A stretch of DNA of 64,000 nucleotides from Roseovarius sp. (GTDB taxonomy: Bacteria > Pseudomonadota > Alphaproteobacteria > Rhodobacterales > Rhodobacteraceae). This document shows, in pieces, positions 1 to 8,624 of this stretch (position 1 is its first letter; each line of letters opens with the position of its first letter). Location of the stretch: the NCBI GenBank assembly GCA_029212365.1, contig JARGOC010000013.1, positions 47,877 to 111,876 of the forward strand, written 5' to 3'. The notes beneath the pieces were generated by a model. It was not told where the DNA came from and did not search any database. It was given only the letters and a program-made list of their open reading frames with translations. A program made the position numbers and the translations under genes.

Positions 1-2311
1 TGATGACATACTCAACGAGCTGGTCAACGTCGCCACCGATGCGTTGATGCATTCGCGACAACAAAGTCCAAACCAATAGAGCAAGCCCGCTTTCCATGTT
101 GCGAGCACCGAGATCGCTGATCAGGGATTCCCAATCCCGTCTTTTCTTTGCAATTCCGTCGAACATGGGAAAGAGCACAATGCCTTCCACATCGACGTAA
201 GCGCGACCAGCTCGTCCAATGACATTCTTGAACTCGGAAACGTCGATCCGTTCCCGGTTACGGTGCAAGGAGTGCATGACAACGGCTGTGGCCGACAAAT
301 TGAGGCCCTGCGCTAGGGTTGGCGAAGAGATCGTCACTGTAAGAATGCCGTCGCGCAACAGCCGTTCAATTTCCTTGCGGTACGCGGTTGGCAGCGCACC
401 ATGGTGGAGAGCGACACCAAGACGAAGACACTTCAGGATCGCACTGTTGGGCCCCAACCATTCCTCTCCAAGAGCGATCGCGGTGCTCAATGCATCTAAA
501 TCTACCTCTAAGAGTGACCGAAGTGCACCGCGCTCATGAAGGTCGACAATGACCTCGGCAAATGGTTCGACGCTCCGTCGAACGGGGCAGAAGATCAGCA
601 CTGTTTGTCCATCCTCGACCAGCCGCCATGCCGTCGCCAAACAGAGTTCGCGTTGATTATCGGGAAAGAGCCTTGTTCGTTGGCGCTTTGGAGGAATCCA
701 CGTGGGAGGGGCCACGCCAACGATGAACCGCTGGACCCAGGGTCTCTCATCTCCGACGCGCAGATTCAGCCGCGCCGTTGGCGCCGTCCAAACCACTTCG
801 CCGAACCGGAGCCTGGTCGGCCGCCAATCATGCTTGATTACATCGCCAGGCTGATCACGGCGTAACCACTGCGAGAAATCATCCAGTTGTTCGCCATCAG
901 GCAAAATAGCGGAAAGACAGACAATCCTTCTTTGCTGAGCGTCCGGACGGCGAAGGAGCCGCTGTATTTGGACCTCATACCGGACCTCGCGCTCATTGAT
1001 CCCGATCATGTGCCCTTCATCGAAGATCAACAGGCCCACATCATCGAGTAGGGACGGATCATTGCGGAGAGCGAAGTCGAGCTTCTCCGGTGTGGCCACC
1101 ACAATGTCGCGTTCACGGATTGCATCTTCATCGAAACCACTGACGCCGATGCTGCCGTAGAGCGCTGAGATGGTTTTTCCGAGTGGACCGAAGGTCTTCT
1201 GCAGAGTGGTTTCTGTTTGTGCTGACAACGCACGAAGTGGTGTGACAAAGACCACTCGGCGCCCGCCGGCAAGACAACGTAATATGCAAAGTTCGGCGAT
1301 TCGCGTCTTGCCGGCACTTGTCGGTAGCGACACCACAAGATCGTCGGATTGATCGACGGCTCGTGTCGCAGCTTCAATCTGTGATGGCCAAAGATCTACT
1401 TCGGCTTTTGAGCGCTGTTGAAGCGAGGCGATGAACAACTCCCTCAGCCCCGACCAGTCTAACGCTTCGCCACCTGCTGGTTGGATGGGCACTCTCTCAT
1501 GAAAGGTGTTTGACCAAAGATCTGACAGCAGATGAATCGCGATACGATGAGACCACCACTGCGGCAACAAGTTCATCTCACCACATATCGAGAGACTGCC
1601 TTGGAGTTGTTCAAGCGCTTGGTCCAGGAGGGGTCTTTCGCCCCGCTCTATTGCAAGCACAAACAATGACAGGGCAGCGAAAAAAGCATCTATCAATGCT
1701 GTGTCGAGCGCCTCGAAAAGGAAATCATCGCCACCGTCAATGAGATCGCCAGCGGCTTCTTTCTGGTCAAGTTTTGCCTGAAGAACAGCGGCAATGTTGG
1801 CGTCACTGCCAGTTCCCGCTGCCCGATACTCGAACACACTGGAGCGAAACGCGGAGAAATTGCGCCGCATGAGCAGCGTGAGCGCACGCTCAATCGGCGA
1901 AAAGTTCTGATCGCCTTCAACGACGGTCAGCAGGGAATACGCGCGCGCCGAAAGATGGGCGAGGTGGTAACTCGCCGCCGCCATTACGAAATGGAAATTG
2001 CGATCACCCTGTTCAGGATCACCCTTGGCAATCACTGCCTCTAGTGCCGTTGCGGCCTGCTCAAAAGCAACTCGGGCTTGAGCCGCGTCTCCTTCAAGAT
2101 CACGAAGGCGCAATCCGAGTCCAAGCAAGGCGTAGCCGTAGGAATGAAGATCATAACTGAGACGATCATCGAAGTTGGGCGAGTCTGGCGGCAAAACCCC
2201 ATCGCGCCAAATGATTGCCCGCGCTTGCCCACGCGCGATTAGGCTCCCCCGAAACCCTGCGGTCGTCGCTTCACCAATATCTGCAATAATTGCTTCAGGC
2301 GTCGTTGGCAT
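1..2311 (-). CDS. hamB: HamB-like superfamily 2 helicase of a Hachiman defence system (3' end outside window)
   Basis: DExH-box helicase, expected to be the DNA-translocating partner of HamA in Hachiman anti-phage defence. The minus-strand frame is open from an ATG at 2311 to the window edge (770 codons seen, C-terminus missing). Visible motifs: Walker A LPTSAGKTRIAE near 1330-1300, an ATPEKLDFAL segment near 1085, Walker B FDEGH near 1020, motif III LSAILPD near 905, and the late motifs SSPTLAQGLNLSA and FKNVIGRAGRAYVDVEG near 320-185, typical of Ski2-like helicases. The N-terminal ~320 residues before Walker A are unassigned and predicted from translation to be helical. The ATG overlaps the end of hamA by 17 nt, implying translational coupling. 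The helicase call is firm; the Hachiman assignment rests on the HamA neighbour and gene order. Confidence 0.88.
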   Translation of the reverse strand, partial: MPTTPEAIIADIGEATTAGFRGSLIARGQARAIIWRDGVLPPDSPNFDDRLSYDLHSYGYALLGLGLRLRDLEGDAAQARVAFEQAATALEAVIAKGDPEQGDRNFHFVMAAASYHLAHLSARAYSLLTVVEGDQNFSPIERALTLLMRRNFSAFRSSVFEYRAAGTGSDANIAAVLQAKLDQKEAAGDLIDGGDDFLFEALDTALIDAFFAALSLFVLAIERGERPLLDQALEQLQGSLSICGEMNLLPQWWSHRIAIHLLSDLWSNTFHERVPIQPAGGEALDWSGLRELFIASLQQRSKAEVDLWPSQIEAATRAVDQSDDLVVSLPTSAGKTRIAELCILRCLAGGRRVVFVTPLRALSAQTETTLQKTFGPLGKTISALYGSIGVSGFDEDAIRERDIVVATPEKLDFALRNDPSLLDDVGLLIFDEGHMIGINEREVRYEVQIQRLLRRPDAQQRRIVCLSAILPDGEQLDDFSQWLRRDQPGDVIKHDWRPTRLRFGEVVWTAPTARLNLRVGDERPWVQRFIVGVAPPTWIPPKRQRTRLFPDNQRELCLATAWRLVEDGQTVLIFCPVRRSVEPFAEVIVDLHERGALRSLLEVDLDALSTAIALGEEWLGPNSAILKCLRLGVALHHGALPTAYRKEIERLLRDGILTVTISSPTLAQGLNLSATAVVMHSLHRNRERIDVSEFKNVIGRAGRAYVDVEGIVLFPMFDGIAKKRRDWESLISDLGARNMESGLALLVWTLLSRMHQRIGGDVDQLVEYVI

Positions 2312-3071
2312 TGGCAATCACCTGGTCATAAACGGCACCAATGAATGCGCCGTGGCCCGCCACATGCACTCCGACACCCCACTGGTTTACGTCTCCCGGA
2401 TAGGCATTAATCGCCGCTGTCAGAAGCTCTTGCGGCGCATTGCCTGAAAACGTGAAAAGCAAATGCTGGACACTTGCCAATGGAATACCGTGCTTCAGCA
2501 ACGCATCGTCGATCGCATCGGCCAGGGGAAGGTTGTTTAGCTCAAGTAGGCGAGCAGAGATGAATGCCAACGCGTGCGACGATGGTAACCCGCTGTCTTT
2601 GTCCAATCCAGCACGGGCTTCCGTCAAAACTTGAGCGGTCAGAGCCACTCTGCTCTTTGCCTCAGTCTTCAGAAAACTAAGGCGTTGGCTTTGAGGATCC
2701 TGGAAGACTCCAATTACGTCTTCACCCCGCATCGCCATGTTGCGATGATCTTTCCAACGAAGGCGCTTGATCGGCGCATGGTAACCGCTATGGGCATCAA
2801 TCCATTCTGTCGCGTAGATCTCTCCAAGGTCTCCAGAGCGGATTGCTTTGGTCGTTGGCAACTTGCCTTCGATGAGGGCTGCGGCGGCCGGCTTCCCAAG
2901 CCGTCTTAGCGCATGTGCGACATGTTCCTCTGATGCGTAGTGCCCCGGCACGATCGCGGCTGTTGCCTGCACGCCTGCATTTACATGCGCCTCTTGCCCG
3001 GACAGGACCCTCAGAAAGCTGTCTCCTACTGGGTGATCTACTGAGCCACACCACCCATCAAATAACGGCAT
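2295..3071 (-). CDS. hamA: HamA-like nuclease (DUF1837) of a Hachiman system
   Basis: 258-residue protein resembling the HamA/DUF1837 family, the effector nuclease of Hachiman. The middle of the protein carries a PD-(D/E)xK-like arrangement: GDLGEIYATEWI (about residue 80), then LRWKDHRNMAMRGEDVIGV (about 104-122) with an aspartate, then FLKTEAKSRV (about 133-142) with the E-x-K pair. The C-terminal half (about 150-240) is probably the region contacting HamB. It starts 8 nt after the AbiEii stop and overlaps the start of the helicase gene, so it is the third cistron of a four-gene minus-strand operon. Known of the family: HamA is held inactive by HamB and degrades DNA when released. The residue assignments are by eye. 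Confidence 0.82.
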   Translation of the reverse strand: MPLFDGWCGSVDHPVGDSFLRVLSGQEAHVNAGVQATAAIVPGHYASEEHVAHALRRLGKPAAAALIEGKLPTTKAIRSGDLGEIYATEWIDAHSGYHAPIKRLRWKDHRNMAMRGEDVIGVFQDPQSQRLSFLKTEAKSRVALTAQVLTEARAGLDKDSGLPSSHALAFISARLLELNNLPLADAIDDALLKHGIPLASVQHLLFTFSGNAPQELLTAAINAYPGDVNQWGVGVHVAGHGAFIGAVYDQVIANANDA

Positions 3072-3079
3072 ATCTCAAA

Positions 3080-3997
3080 TCACTTTCTCCAGATGGCTGC
3101 GAGCTTGTCCGCAAATTCTGTGCGGCGGCGCGTGTCGACTTTATCAAGGTTTGACAGTTTCCAGCGAACCGCTGGCAGGTCAGCGGCTCTTCCCAGACCT
3201 GTTGACGCCCAGTCGGCGTCCCCGGTTTCAATACCGATCAGGAATTGACGATGCGCAGGTGGCATTTGGCCGACCACCAGATCGATCATCTCCTCTCGGG
3301 TCTCAATGAGGTCCTCGATTGTGACCGACGCTACTGCCATTCCTGCAAAGTTTTCTGCGAAATCGTGCACGATGTCCTTACGCCGTGGCGACAGGGTTTC
3401 AACCGCAGGCCGATTGTGACTCACGATGTAGACAAGGAAAGCTTGGCGAAGCGAGTCCGTGATGCCTTCATTTGCAAGAAGATAGCGAACGTCGAACAGA
3501 TCGCGTGGGTGCTGTCGGTCGAGCGCGGCAACAAGCTTTCCTGCGTATAGATCATCAAAAGACGCGACCAGTGTCTCAGCAAAGCTGAACTGGTCCTCGA
3601 CTTCCGCGGACACCGGCATGACCGTTGGCTCAAATACGCACCCGCGCGTCACCGGTGTGACCTCGATCTTGATCTGTGCGAGTGGTGATCGCACGACGAG
3701 CCGGTTCAGCGTTCCTTCCCGATCCAGTCGGCTCGGGAATATCTTGGTATCCGGCATTGATTGCGCGATAGACTCGCCAATACGCGTCAGCGCGCCTTCA
3801 ATCTCTGCGAGAGCCTCATCGCGAGATTTGAGCGGCAAATAGGTCAAGTCGATGTCGACCGACAATCGGGGCAGGTTTCGAACGAACAGGTTGATCGCCG
3901 TGCCGCCCTTCAGTGCAAAGACTGGTTCTGCTGCCACGAACGGCAGTGTTCGCACGAGTAGGTCGACCTGTTGCCGATAGCGCTCATCAATTGGCAT
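3080..3997 (-). CDS. abiEii: AbiEii-type nucleotidyltransferase toxin
   Basis: Nucleotidyltransferase of the AbiEii/MenT-like (DUF1814) family, the toxin of type IV AbiE toxin-antitoxin pairs. The signature motifs are present: a GGTAINLF loop (about residue 28-35) followed by RLSVDIDLTYL with the D-x-D metal pair, and later LYAGKLVAALDRQHPRDLFD (about 166-185) containing the family's conserved K and PRDLFD. I chose the ATG at 3997 (MPIDERYRQQ) over a more upstream in-frame start because it overlaps the antitoxin stop by 11 nt, the usual AbiE arrangement, and gives 305 residues. The next gene, hamA, starts 8 nt after its stop. Confidence 0.88.
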   Translation of the reverse strand: MPIDERYRQQVDLLVRTLPFVAAEPVFALKGGTAINLFVRNLPRLSVDIDLTYLPLKSRDEALAEIEGALTRIGESIAQSMPDTKIFPSRLDREGTLNRLVVRSPLAQIKIEVTPVTRGCVFEPTVMPVSAEVEDQFSFAETLVASFDDLYAGKLVAALDRQHPRDLFDVRYLLANEGITDSLRQAFLVYIVSHNRPAVETLSPRRKDIVHDFAENFAGMAVASVTIEDLIETREEMIDLVVGQMPPAHRQFLIGIETGDADWASTGLGRAADLPAVRWKLSNLDKVDTRRRTEFADKLAAIWRK

Positions 3998-4838
3998 CCA
4001 TCGCCTCCGGTACAGTGATTTGATATCTGGGGTCCAATCGCCCTGATGTTGCGATGACGCGCTTGCCGCTCCCAAGGTCAATTGCTGACACGTCAAGATG
4101 CTTCAGCCACGCATGTTGGTGCTGGTCAGCGAACCACAAAAATAGCCGCTTTACTTTGACGCTGTCGCACTGCTCCAGAAGCCCTTGCAACCGCCGAGGC
4201 CGCAGGTTCGCCAGCCCAGTGAAGATATCTGCGGCATGCTGAAACGTTTGCCGGCCGGGGATTTCATCCAGGAACTCAAGGATCGCACGTTCAGGTGACG
4301 AGATCAGCATAGGCCACTCACGATCTCCCCACCTGTATCGCGTCAGGCCACCCGCTATATGCGTCGGTCCGCCAGCGTCCGAGACCGGTGCTGTGAGCTC
4401 AGGAAGGTTGCCCACAGCCCGTTTGACGAAGGGTTCTTTGAAGAGCCTGTTGGCATTGCGTTGCTCAAACTGGATGAGCGGATTGAACGCATGCACCCAT
4501 TTGGCAAGACGTGTCTCGGTATAGAGGAAGATGCGTTGCTCGCTCCCCAGATGGACGTAGTGTCCAAATCTCTGCAGCTCGAGCGCCGACAACCCGCCAA
4601 CCGCAACCGGTTGCCGCATGAGCGATTGCATCGATATGACCAGATGCTGCCATTTGGTCTCTGCGCCAGGCCGCTTATAGAGTCCCCGAGCTGGCTGTAT
4701 CAGCCACCCGTTTGAAACGTACTTACTACAAAGGGCGCTCGAGTAGCCTTTTTCCTTCAACCATGCCGCGGTCACCACCATGCCTTCTGGAAGCAGGTGT
4801 TGGAGTGAGTTTAGTTTTTGGCCGCGTTGCATACTCAT
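3987..4838 (-). CDS. abiEi: AbiEi-type antitoxin / autorepressor
   Basis: 283-residue protein with the AbiEi layout: an N-terminal winged helix of the AbiEi_4 type (about residues 1-60, including LLPEGMVVTAAWLKEKGYS and a GLYKRPG wing-like segment) followed by a long C-terminal domain. AbiEi neutralises AbiEii and represses its own promoter by binding inverted repeats. It is the first gene of the minus-strand operon, so by position it may also set transcription of hamA and hamB (inference). Inverted CAAACC/GGTTTG repeats lie directly upstream of its ATG. Confidence 0.86.
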   Translation of the reverse strand: MSMQRGQKLNSLQHLLPEGMVVTAAWLKEKGYSSALCSKYVSNGWLIQPARGLYKRPGAETKWQHLVISMQSLMRQPVAVGGLSALELQRFGHYVHLGSEQRIFLYTETRLAKWVHAFNPLIQFEQRNANRLFKEPFVKRAVGNLPELTAPVSDAGGPTHIAGGLTRYRWGDREWPMLISSPERAILEFLDEIPGRQTFQHAADIFTGLANLRPRRLQGLLEQCDSVKVKRLFLWFADQHQHAWLKHLDVSAIDLGSGKRVIATSGRLDPRYQITVPEAMDAN

Positions 4839-4878
4839 GGTTTGTATATATACCGTTTAACAAACCGCGCTTGGTTTG
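4839..4878. promoter_or_regulatory. Inverted repeats upstream of the AbiE-Hachiman operon, probable AbiEi operator
   Basis: GGTTTG at 4839-4844, CAAACC at 4861-4866 and GGTTTG again at 4873-4878 form two overlapping inverted repeats: GGTTTG-N16-CAAACC and CAAACC-gcgctt-GGTTTG. They abut the abiEi start codon, and the spacer is AT-rich (TATATATA). AbiEi proteins are known to bind inverted repeats at their own promoter; assignment to this AbiEi is inferred from position. Confidence 0.5.
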
Positions 4879-5173
4879 CTATCAGCCTCGAAACGTAACC
4901 TGAAGTGTGCAAAAACTCAATATCTTAAACCAATCCGTCAAGCAAATAGCCAAACACACGCTCGAAGTACTGTGCTTGTGGATCTCGCAATATGAAGAAA
5001 TCGGCCACCAAACTGGTAACAATAAGGTCGAGCTATTGCTGCTAGCATTGTATTGAAGCAAATGTCTGGAACGAGCCCATACGTACCAACGCTGCGGACG
5101 CAGAATTGAGCTTTCAATCTGTTCGGTTTTCCAGTCCTATCGATGCTAGCAGTGTGCGAACTGGGAGTGACAA

Positions 5174-5800
5174 ATGACCTTCGAAACTTGGATAGCTTTT
5201 ACCGTAGCAAGTGGGATTGTTGTCCTCATTCCCGGCCCAAACATCGTGCTGACAGTCAACTATGCGATCCGCGACGGAAAACGTTCAGGCCTCGCGACAA
5301 TTCCGGGTGTCGTCCTTGGGGCGTTTATCGCGATGTCGTTGTCCCTCTTGGGTGCGGGGGCGATACTGGCGACTTCTACGTTTCTTTTCACGATTCTGAA
5401 GCTAGCAGGTGCGATATATCTGATATGGCTAGCATATTCCCTCTGGACGGCTCCCGTTGAAAGCATATCGCTTAGCGGGGTGTCGGATGCAAAGCCGTTG
5501 GCGAGCCTTTTCTGGCAGTCTCTGTTGATCAGTGTTCTAAACCCGAAAGGCCCTGCGTTTTATGTCGCGTTCGTGCCTCAATTTGTGAGTTCCACAGGGC
5601 CGATTTTCCAGCAATTTGCGATCCTAATCGCGACCTTTCTGGCAGTCGCCACGCTGAACAGTCTTTTCTGGCTTTACTTTGCAAATGCAATGAGAGCACA
5701 GTTCCTGAAGCCTAGAGCAATGAGATTCCTGAACCGTATCGGGGCAAGCTGTTTGTTTGTGGCTGGGGTGTTTACGGCGCACGCAACAAGGTCGACTTAG
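5174..5800 (+). CDS. LysE/RhtB family amino-acid exporter
   Basis: 208-residue inner-membrane protein of the LysE/RhtB family, exporting amino acids or related small metabolites. The N-terminus carries the family signature IPGPNIVLTVNYAIRDGKRSG (about 18-38), followed by about five to six hydrophobic segments (roughly 40-62, 66-90, 115-135, 148-170, 185-205). It starts at an ATG preceded by GGGAG. It stands alone between the divergently transcribed defence operon and the next minus-strand genes. The substrate cannot be read from sequence. Confidence 0.85.
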   Translation: MTFETWIAFTVASGIVVLIPGPNIVLTVNYAIRDGKRSGLATIPGVVLGAFIAMSLSLLGAGAILATSTFLFTILKLAGAIYLIWLAYSLWTAPVESISLSGVSDAKPLASLFWQSLLISVLNPKGPAFYVAFVPQFVSSTGPIFQQFAILIATFLAVATLNSLFWLYFANAMRAQFLKPRAMRFLNRIGASCLFVAGVFTAHATRST

Positions 5801-6108
5801 TCCCGCGCAGCGGAAGTTCGGATAAGGGTCAGTTGTCGAATTGCCGTTCGGTCACTCAAGCAGCCATTGAGTAGAGCGGTGATGAGATCGACCGATTTTG
5901 TGCGAAGGTAAGACAATCCCAAACGCGGTTTCAACATTGATCCATCAACGCTTTCTTACGCCATCATGCAGAGGCAGAACACCTACTGCGAAGGGAACAC
6001 TGGAACCGGCAGGAACAAAAACGCTCAAACCATCTTGCGGAATTAGAGAACACTATCCGGACAAACTGACCTTTCGCACTAGCTGTCCCAATGGCCGCTT
6101 TTCGACAT
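5801..6108. other. Intergenic stretch without a supported gene
   Basis: Short open frames occur on both strands, but none has a good ribosome site plus recognisable protein character. I see nothing further that I can assign. Confidence 0.5.
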
Positions 6109-6768
6109 TCAAAGTGCGCCTTTCAGCAAACCAACGAGCTGAGAGCTTAGGTCTGGAGCCCTCACAGGCGATCCGTGGCACGGCAACAGGATGGTCGGGC
6201 GGACAGCGGACACTTGTTCGTTGACCCAATCGTTGAAGACTGAGGAATCCTTGACGCCGTATCGCGGAAAAGTGCCCAAAATACTGGGGGACTCCGCAAA
6301 AACACCTGGCGGATGCAACTTGGCATTAAAGGCATCGGTGACGATCCAGGCAATCCCTGAAGCGGTTTCAATCTGGACCCATACTTCACCTGTTTTGAGA
6401 CCTTTAGGTTCAAGAATTTTTTGATTCTCAGCCAACTGCGACTTGAGGGTACCCAATGGGTTGAACGCCAGTTCGGTGACCTTTTTCAGACGCGGTTCAG
6501 CGCTTTTCGAACAGATCAGTGATGCACTCGGGTATGCGTCAGCATGCCCTTTCAGGCCTTTGTTGTGGTAGTGGTTTGGTGCCAGTACGGCGGACACGCC
6601 ACCGAGTTCCGCGAGATTTTCAAGTTCCGATTTCTCAAGTCCCGCGACTGGGCTGTATAGGCATATTGTACCATCTCGGAGGCGGAACGCTGTACAATTC
6701 AGCTTTCCGGAGCGGGCAACATATACCCCATTGAGCCCCGTTACTGGGGAAAATGGTTGGATTGTCAT
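6109..6768 (-). CDS. MBL-fold-like protein with degenerate metal site (DUF4336-like)
   Basis: 219-residue soluble protein resembling the metallo-beta-lactamase-like DUF4336 group. The usual HxHxDH signature is replaced by APNHYHNKGLKGH (about residue 55-67), and a late LLPCHGSPVR segment (about 197-206) corresponds to a C-terminal histidine motif, so the zinc site may be altered or lost. The ATG at 6768 shares an ATGA overlap with the stop of the TetR gene, so the two are translated from one transcript; a longer in-frame start at 6798 lies inside the TetR gene and is less likely. Function unknown; family call by eye. Confidence 0.65.
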   Translation of the reverse strand: MTIQPFSPVTGLNGVYVARSGKLNCTAFRLRDGTICLYSPVAGLEKSELENLAELGGVSAVLAPNHYHNKGLKGHADAYPSASLICSKSAEPRLKKVTELAFNPLGTLKSQLAENQKILEPKGLKTGEVWVQIETASGIAWIVTDAFNAKLHPPGVFAESPSILGTFPRYGVKDSSVFNDWVNEQVSAVRPTILLPCHGSPVRAPDLSSQLVGLLKGAL

Positions 6769-7358
6769 GATGGTCGAAACTCTGTCAGAACTGAGCATAT
6801 GAGATCGACAAGGGGGCGGCCCGCCGTCTGATCCTGCTGTGACCTGTTTTGTGCGTGAATGCCCATGACCGCTGGAACCAACGACGCGGCCAAGATATGA
6901 GGTATGAATGTCGCCTCGTCGCCTTGCGCCGCTTGCTCATTCTCAAGGGCGCTCAAAAAGTGGTCTTCAAGTGTGTTCCAGTAGGTGCGCACGACAGTAT
7001 CAAGCCGTGGGCTTTGGATACGGGCGTTTTCAATACCAGTATTGACGATCAGGCAACCGTGGTCGCTGGACGTCATAGACCCGGGCGTGACCAGCCCCTG
7101 AAAGAACGCAATGATCTCAGTAATTCTGCCATGTTTCATCGGTGCCATTTCTGCCGTGATCGCGGCATCACAGTAGTAGTCCAAACTCTCAATGTAGAGA
7201 CTCTCTTTGCCGCCAAATTCGGAGCGAATAGCAAATTGGTTTAGGCCGGTCAGTCGTTCAAGCTCGCGCACGCCGAGGTCCTGAAACCCATGTTCCCAGA
7301 ACACGTTGCACGCCTTTGCGATGGCATCTTGGCGATCATATGACTTTGGGCGCGGCAT
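6765..7358 (-). CDS. TetR/AcrR family transcriptional regulator
   Basis: 197-residue TetR-type repressor. N-terminal helix-turn-helix about residues 10-55 (AIAKACNVFWEHGFQDLGVRE ... LTGLNQFAIRSEFGGKESLY), followed by an all-helical ligand-binding domain. It is transcribed divergently from the RidA gene and overlaps the following MBL-like gene by 4 nt. The 77-bp divergent region holds a direct repeat that could be its operator. Confidence 0.85.
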   Translation of the reverse strand: MPRPKSYDRQDAIAKACNVFWEHGFQDLGVRELERLTGLNQFAIRSEFGGKESLYIESLDYYCDAAITAEMAPMKHGRITEIIAFFQGLVTPGSMTSSDHGCLIVNTGIENARIQSPRLDTVVRTYWNTLEDHFLSALENEQAAQGDEATFIPHILAASLVPAVMGIHAQNRSQQDQTAGRPLVDLICSVLTEFRPS

Positions 7359-7377
7359 CGTTCATTCCATTTGACTG

Positions 7378-7421
7378 TTTCAATACACTCGCATAGTTAT
7401 AGTTTCAATGCAACTGTATAG
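7378..7421. promoter_or_regulatory. Direct repeat between tetR-type and ridA-type genes, possible operator
   Basis: Two 19-bp elements, both starting TTTCAAT and ending ATAG, lie at 7378-7396 and 7403-7421 (14 of 19 positions equal, 25-bp period). They occupy most of the divergent promoter region. Regulation of both genes by the TetR protein is inferred from position. Confidence 0.35.
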
Positions 7422-7435
7422 AAAAGGACTCGAAG

Positions 7436-7825
7436 ATGCGGGATGTGATTTTTCCAAGCGACAAACAAGCGAACTACGAAGCCTATGGATACTCAGCGGC
7501 GGTGAGAAGTGGCGGCTTCCTGTTCATGTCAGGACAGGTCGGCGTTGATGCATCGGGCAGCGCGATCAAAGATCCGGCAGCGCAGTTCCAATTGGCTTTT
7601 GACAACTTGGCTGGCGTGCTAAAGGCGGCGGGGTGTGGATTTGGCGATATTGTCGATATCACAACCTTCCACGTGGACATGTACGATCACTTCAACACGT
7701 TTGCAGCCGCAAAGCAGAGCGTTTTTCCAAATCCACCGTTTCCAAACTGGACTGCCGTTGGTGTGGTCAATCTCGCTGATCCTGATCTGTTGTTGGAGAT
7801 CAAGACCATCGCAAGGCTTGCATAA
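7436..7825 (+). CDS. RidA/YjgF family protein
   Basis: 129-residue Rid-family protein; family members hydrolyse reactive enamine/imine intermediates. Recognisable blocks: SAAVRSGGFLFMSGQVGVDASG (N-terminal half, strands 1-2), QFQLAFDNLAGVLKAAG helix, DIVDITTFHVDMYDHFNTF, and FPNWTAVGVVNLADPDLLLEI near the C-terminus. The arginine-containing NPPxRSxV loop of the deaminase-active RidA subgroup is not present (NPPFPNWTAVGV instead), so imine deaminase activity is uncertain. AAGGA precedes the ATG. Confidence 0.85.
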   Translation: MRDVIFPSDKQANYEAYGYSAAVRSGGFLFMSGQVGVDASGSAIKDPAAQFQLAFDNLAGVLKAAGCGFGDIVDITTFHVDMYDHFNTFAAAKQSVFPNPPFPNWTAVGVVNLADPDLLLEIKTIARLA

Positions 7826-7973
7826 TTCATCTCGCGCACAAACAGCAGCCGTTCGGTACATGCGCAGCATCGGTCAAACAGGGCTCTCGCCGCATGAACA
7901 GTCAATGGCTGCAATCCGTCGTGAAGCCGAACATTACGATAAGGCCCAGCTATCGTTGCCACGGTCGACTCCT

Positions 7974-8219
7974 TTAGCCTTTCACGCAGTAGCCTCGCTG
8001 CTGTTTTGAATGCAGTAGCCGGTCGCACTCGTCCTGCGACGCAGCAGGGCAATCAAAAAACTCGATCCGCATCCGACCCCCTGTTCCGATTCTTCCCCAA
8101 TTTCGCATCAAAGAGTAACCACCGAACAGATTTGGTTGGATTGTGAGCGTGTAGAACCGGCTCATGTTTCTCGTATGATCGATCCTATACAGCGTCGTAT
8201 CAATTGCAGTGTTGCCCAT
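7974..8219 (-). CDS. Small WGR-domain protein
   Basis: 81-residue protein consisting of little more than a WGR domain: TLYRIDHTRNMSRFYTLTIQ, then NLFGGYSLMRNWGRIGTGG carrying the eponymous W-G-R. Stand-alone WGR proteins are common on alphaproteobacterial plasmids and symbiotic islands. WGR domains bind nucleic acids in PARPs; the function of the stand-alone form is not established. The upstream ATG (8219) keeps the conserved TLYRIDHTRN block. Confidence 0.8.
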   Translation of the reverse strand: MGNTAIDTTLYRIDHTRNMSRFYTLTIQPNLFGGYSLMRNWGRIGTGGRMRIEFFDCPAASQDECDRLLHSKQQRGYCVKG

Positions 8220-8624
8220 GCCTTAGACTCTCATTTTGCGATTACTGCTTCCAATGAATTCGATGAATCAATCCGTGCCCATCGATTCATTTCATTGATG
8301 GTTGTTGTCACCTAAGCCCAGCCAGTCCTTCAGCGCTTCACACTGTGTGCAAGAGCAGTCGTGGTCGATGAAGTTTGCGGCCGGGGTGCAGGTCATTGAG
8401 ACGTATGACCAGAGCCGTCTCCAGAGGCCTTGTGTTTCTTCATGGATGGGACGTGGCAGAGAACCTCGTCCGGCAAAATCACTAAACAGCTTCGCTGCTT
8501 CAGTCACACCCGTGTCCTCGGCTTCGCCTGTGGGCCGCACCAGTATGTCTTCCGGAAATTTTACCGGTCCAGAACCATCTGCCTTCGAGACGACCCATCG
8601 AAACACAAACCACTGGAGACAGAC
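8220..8624. other. Stretch without a supported gene
   Basis: Overlapping open frames exist on both strands but have no convincing start signal or family resemblance. It may hold the promoter of the SSB-like gene. Nothing further seen. Confidence 0.5.

Noticed and set aside
5898..6224. 108-codon plus-strand open frame
   Set aside because: No ribosome site, overlaps the 3' end of the MBL-like gene on the other strand, and no protein character.
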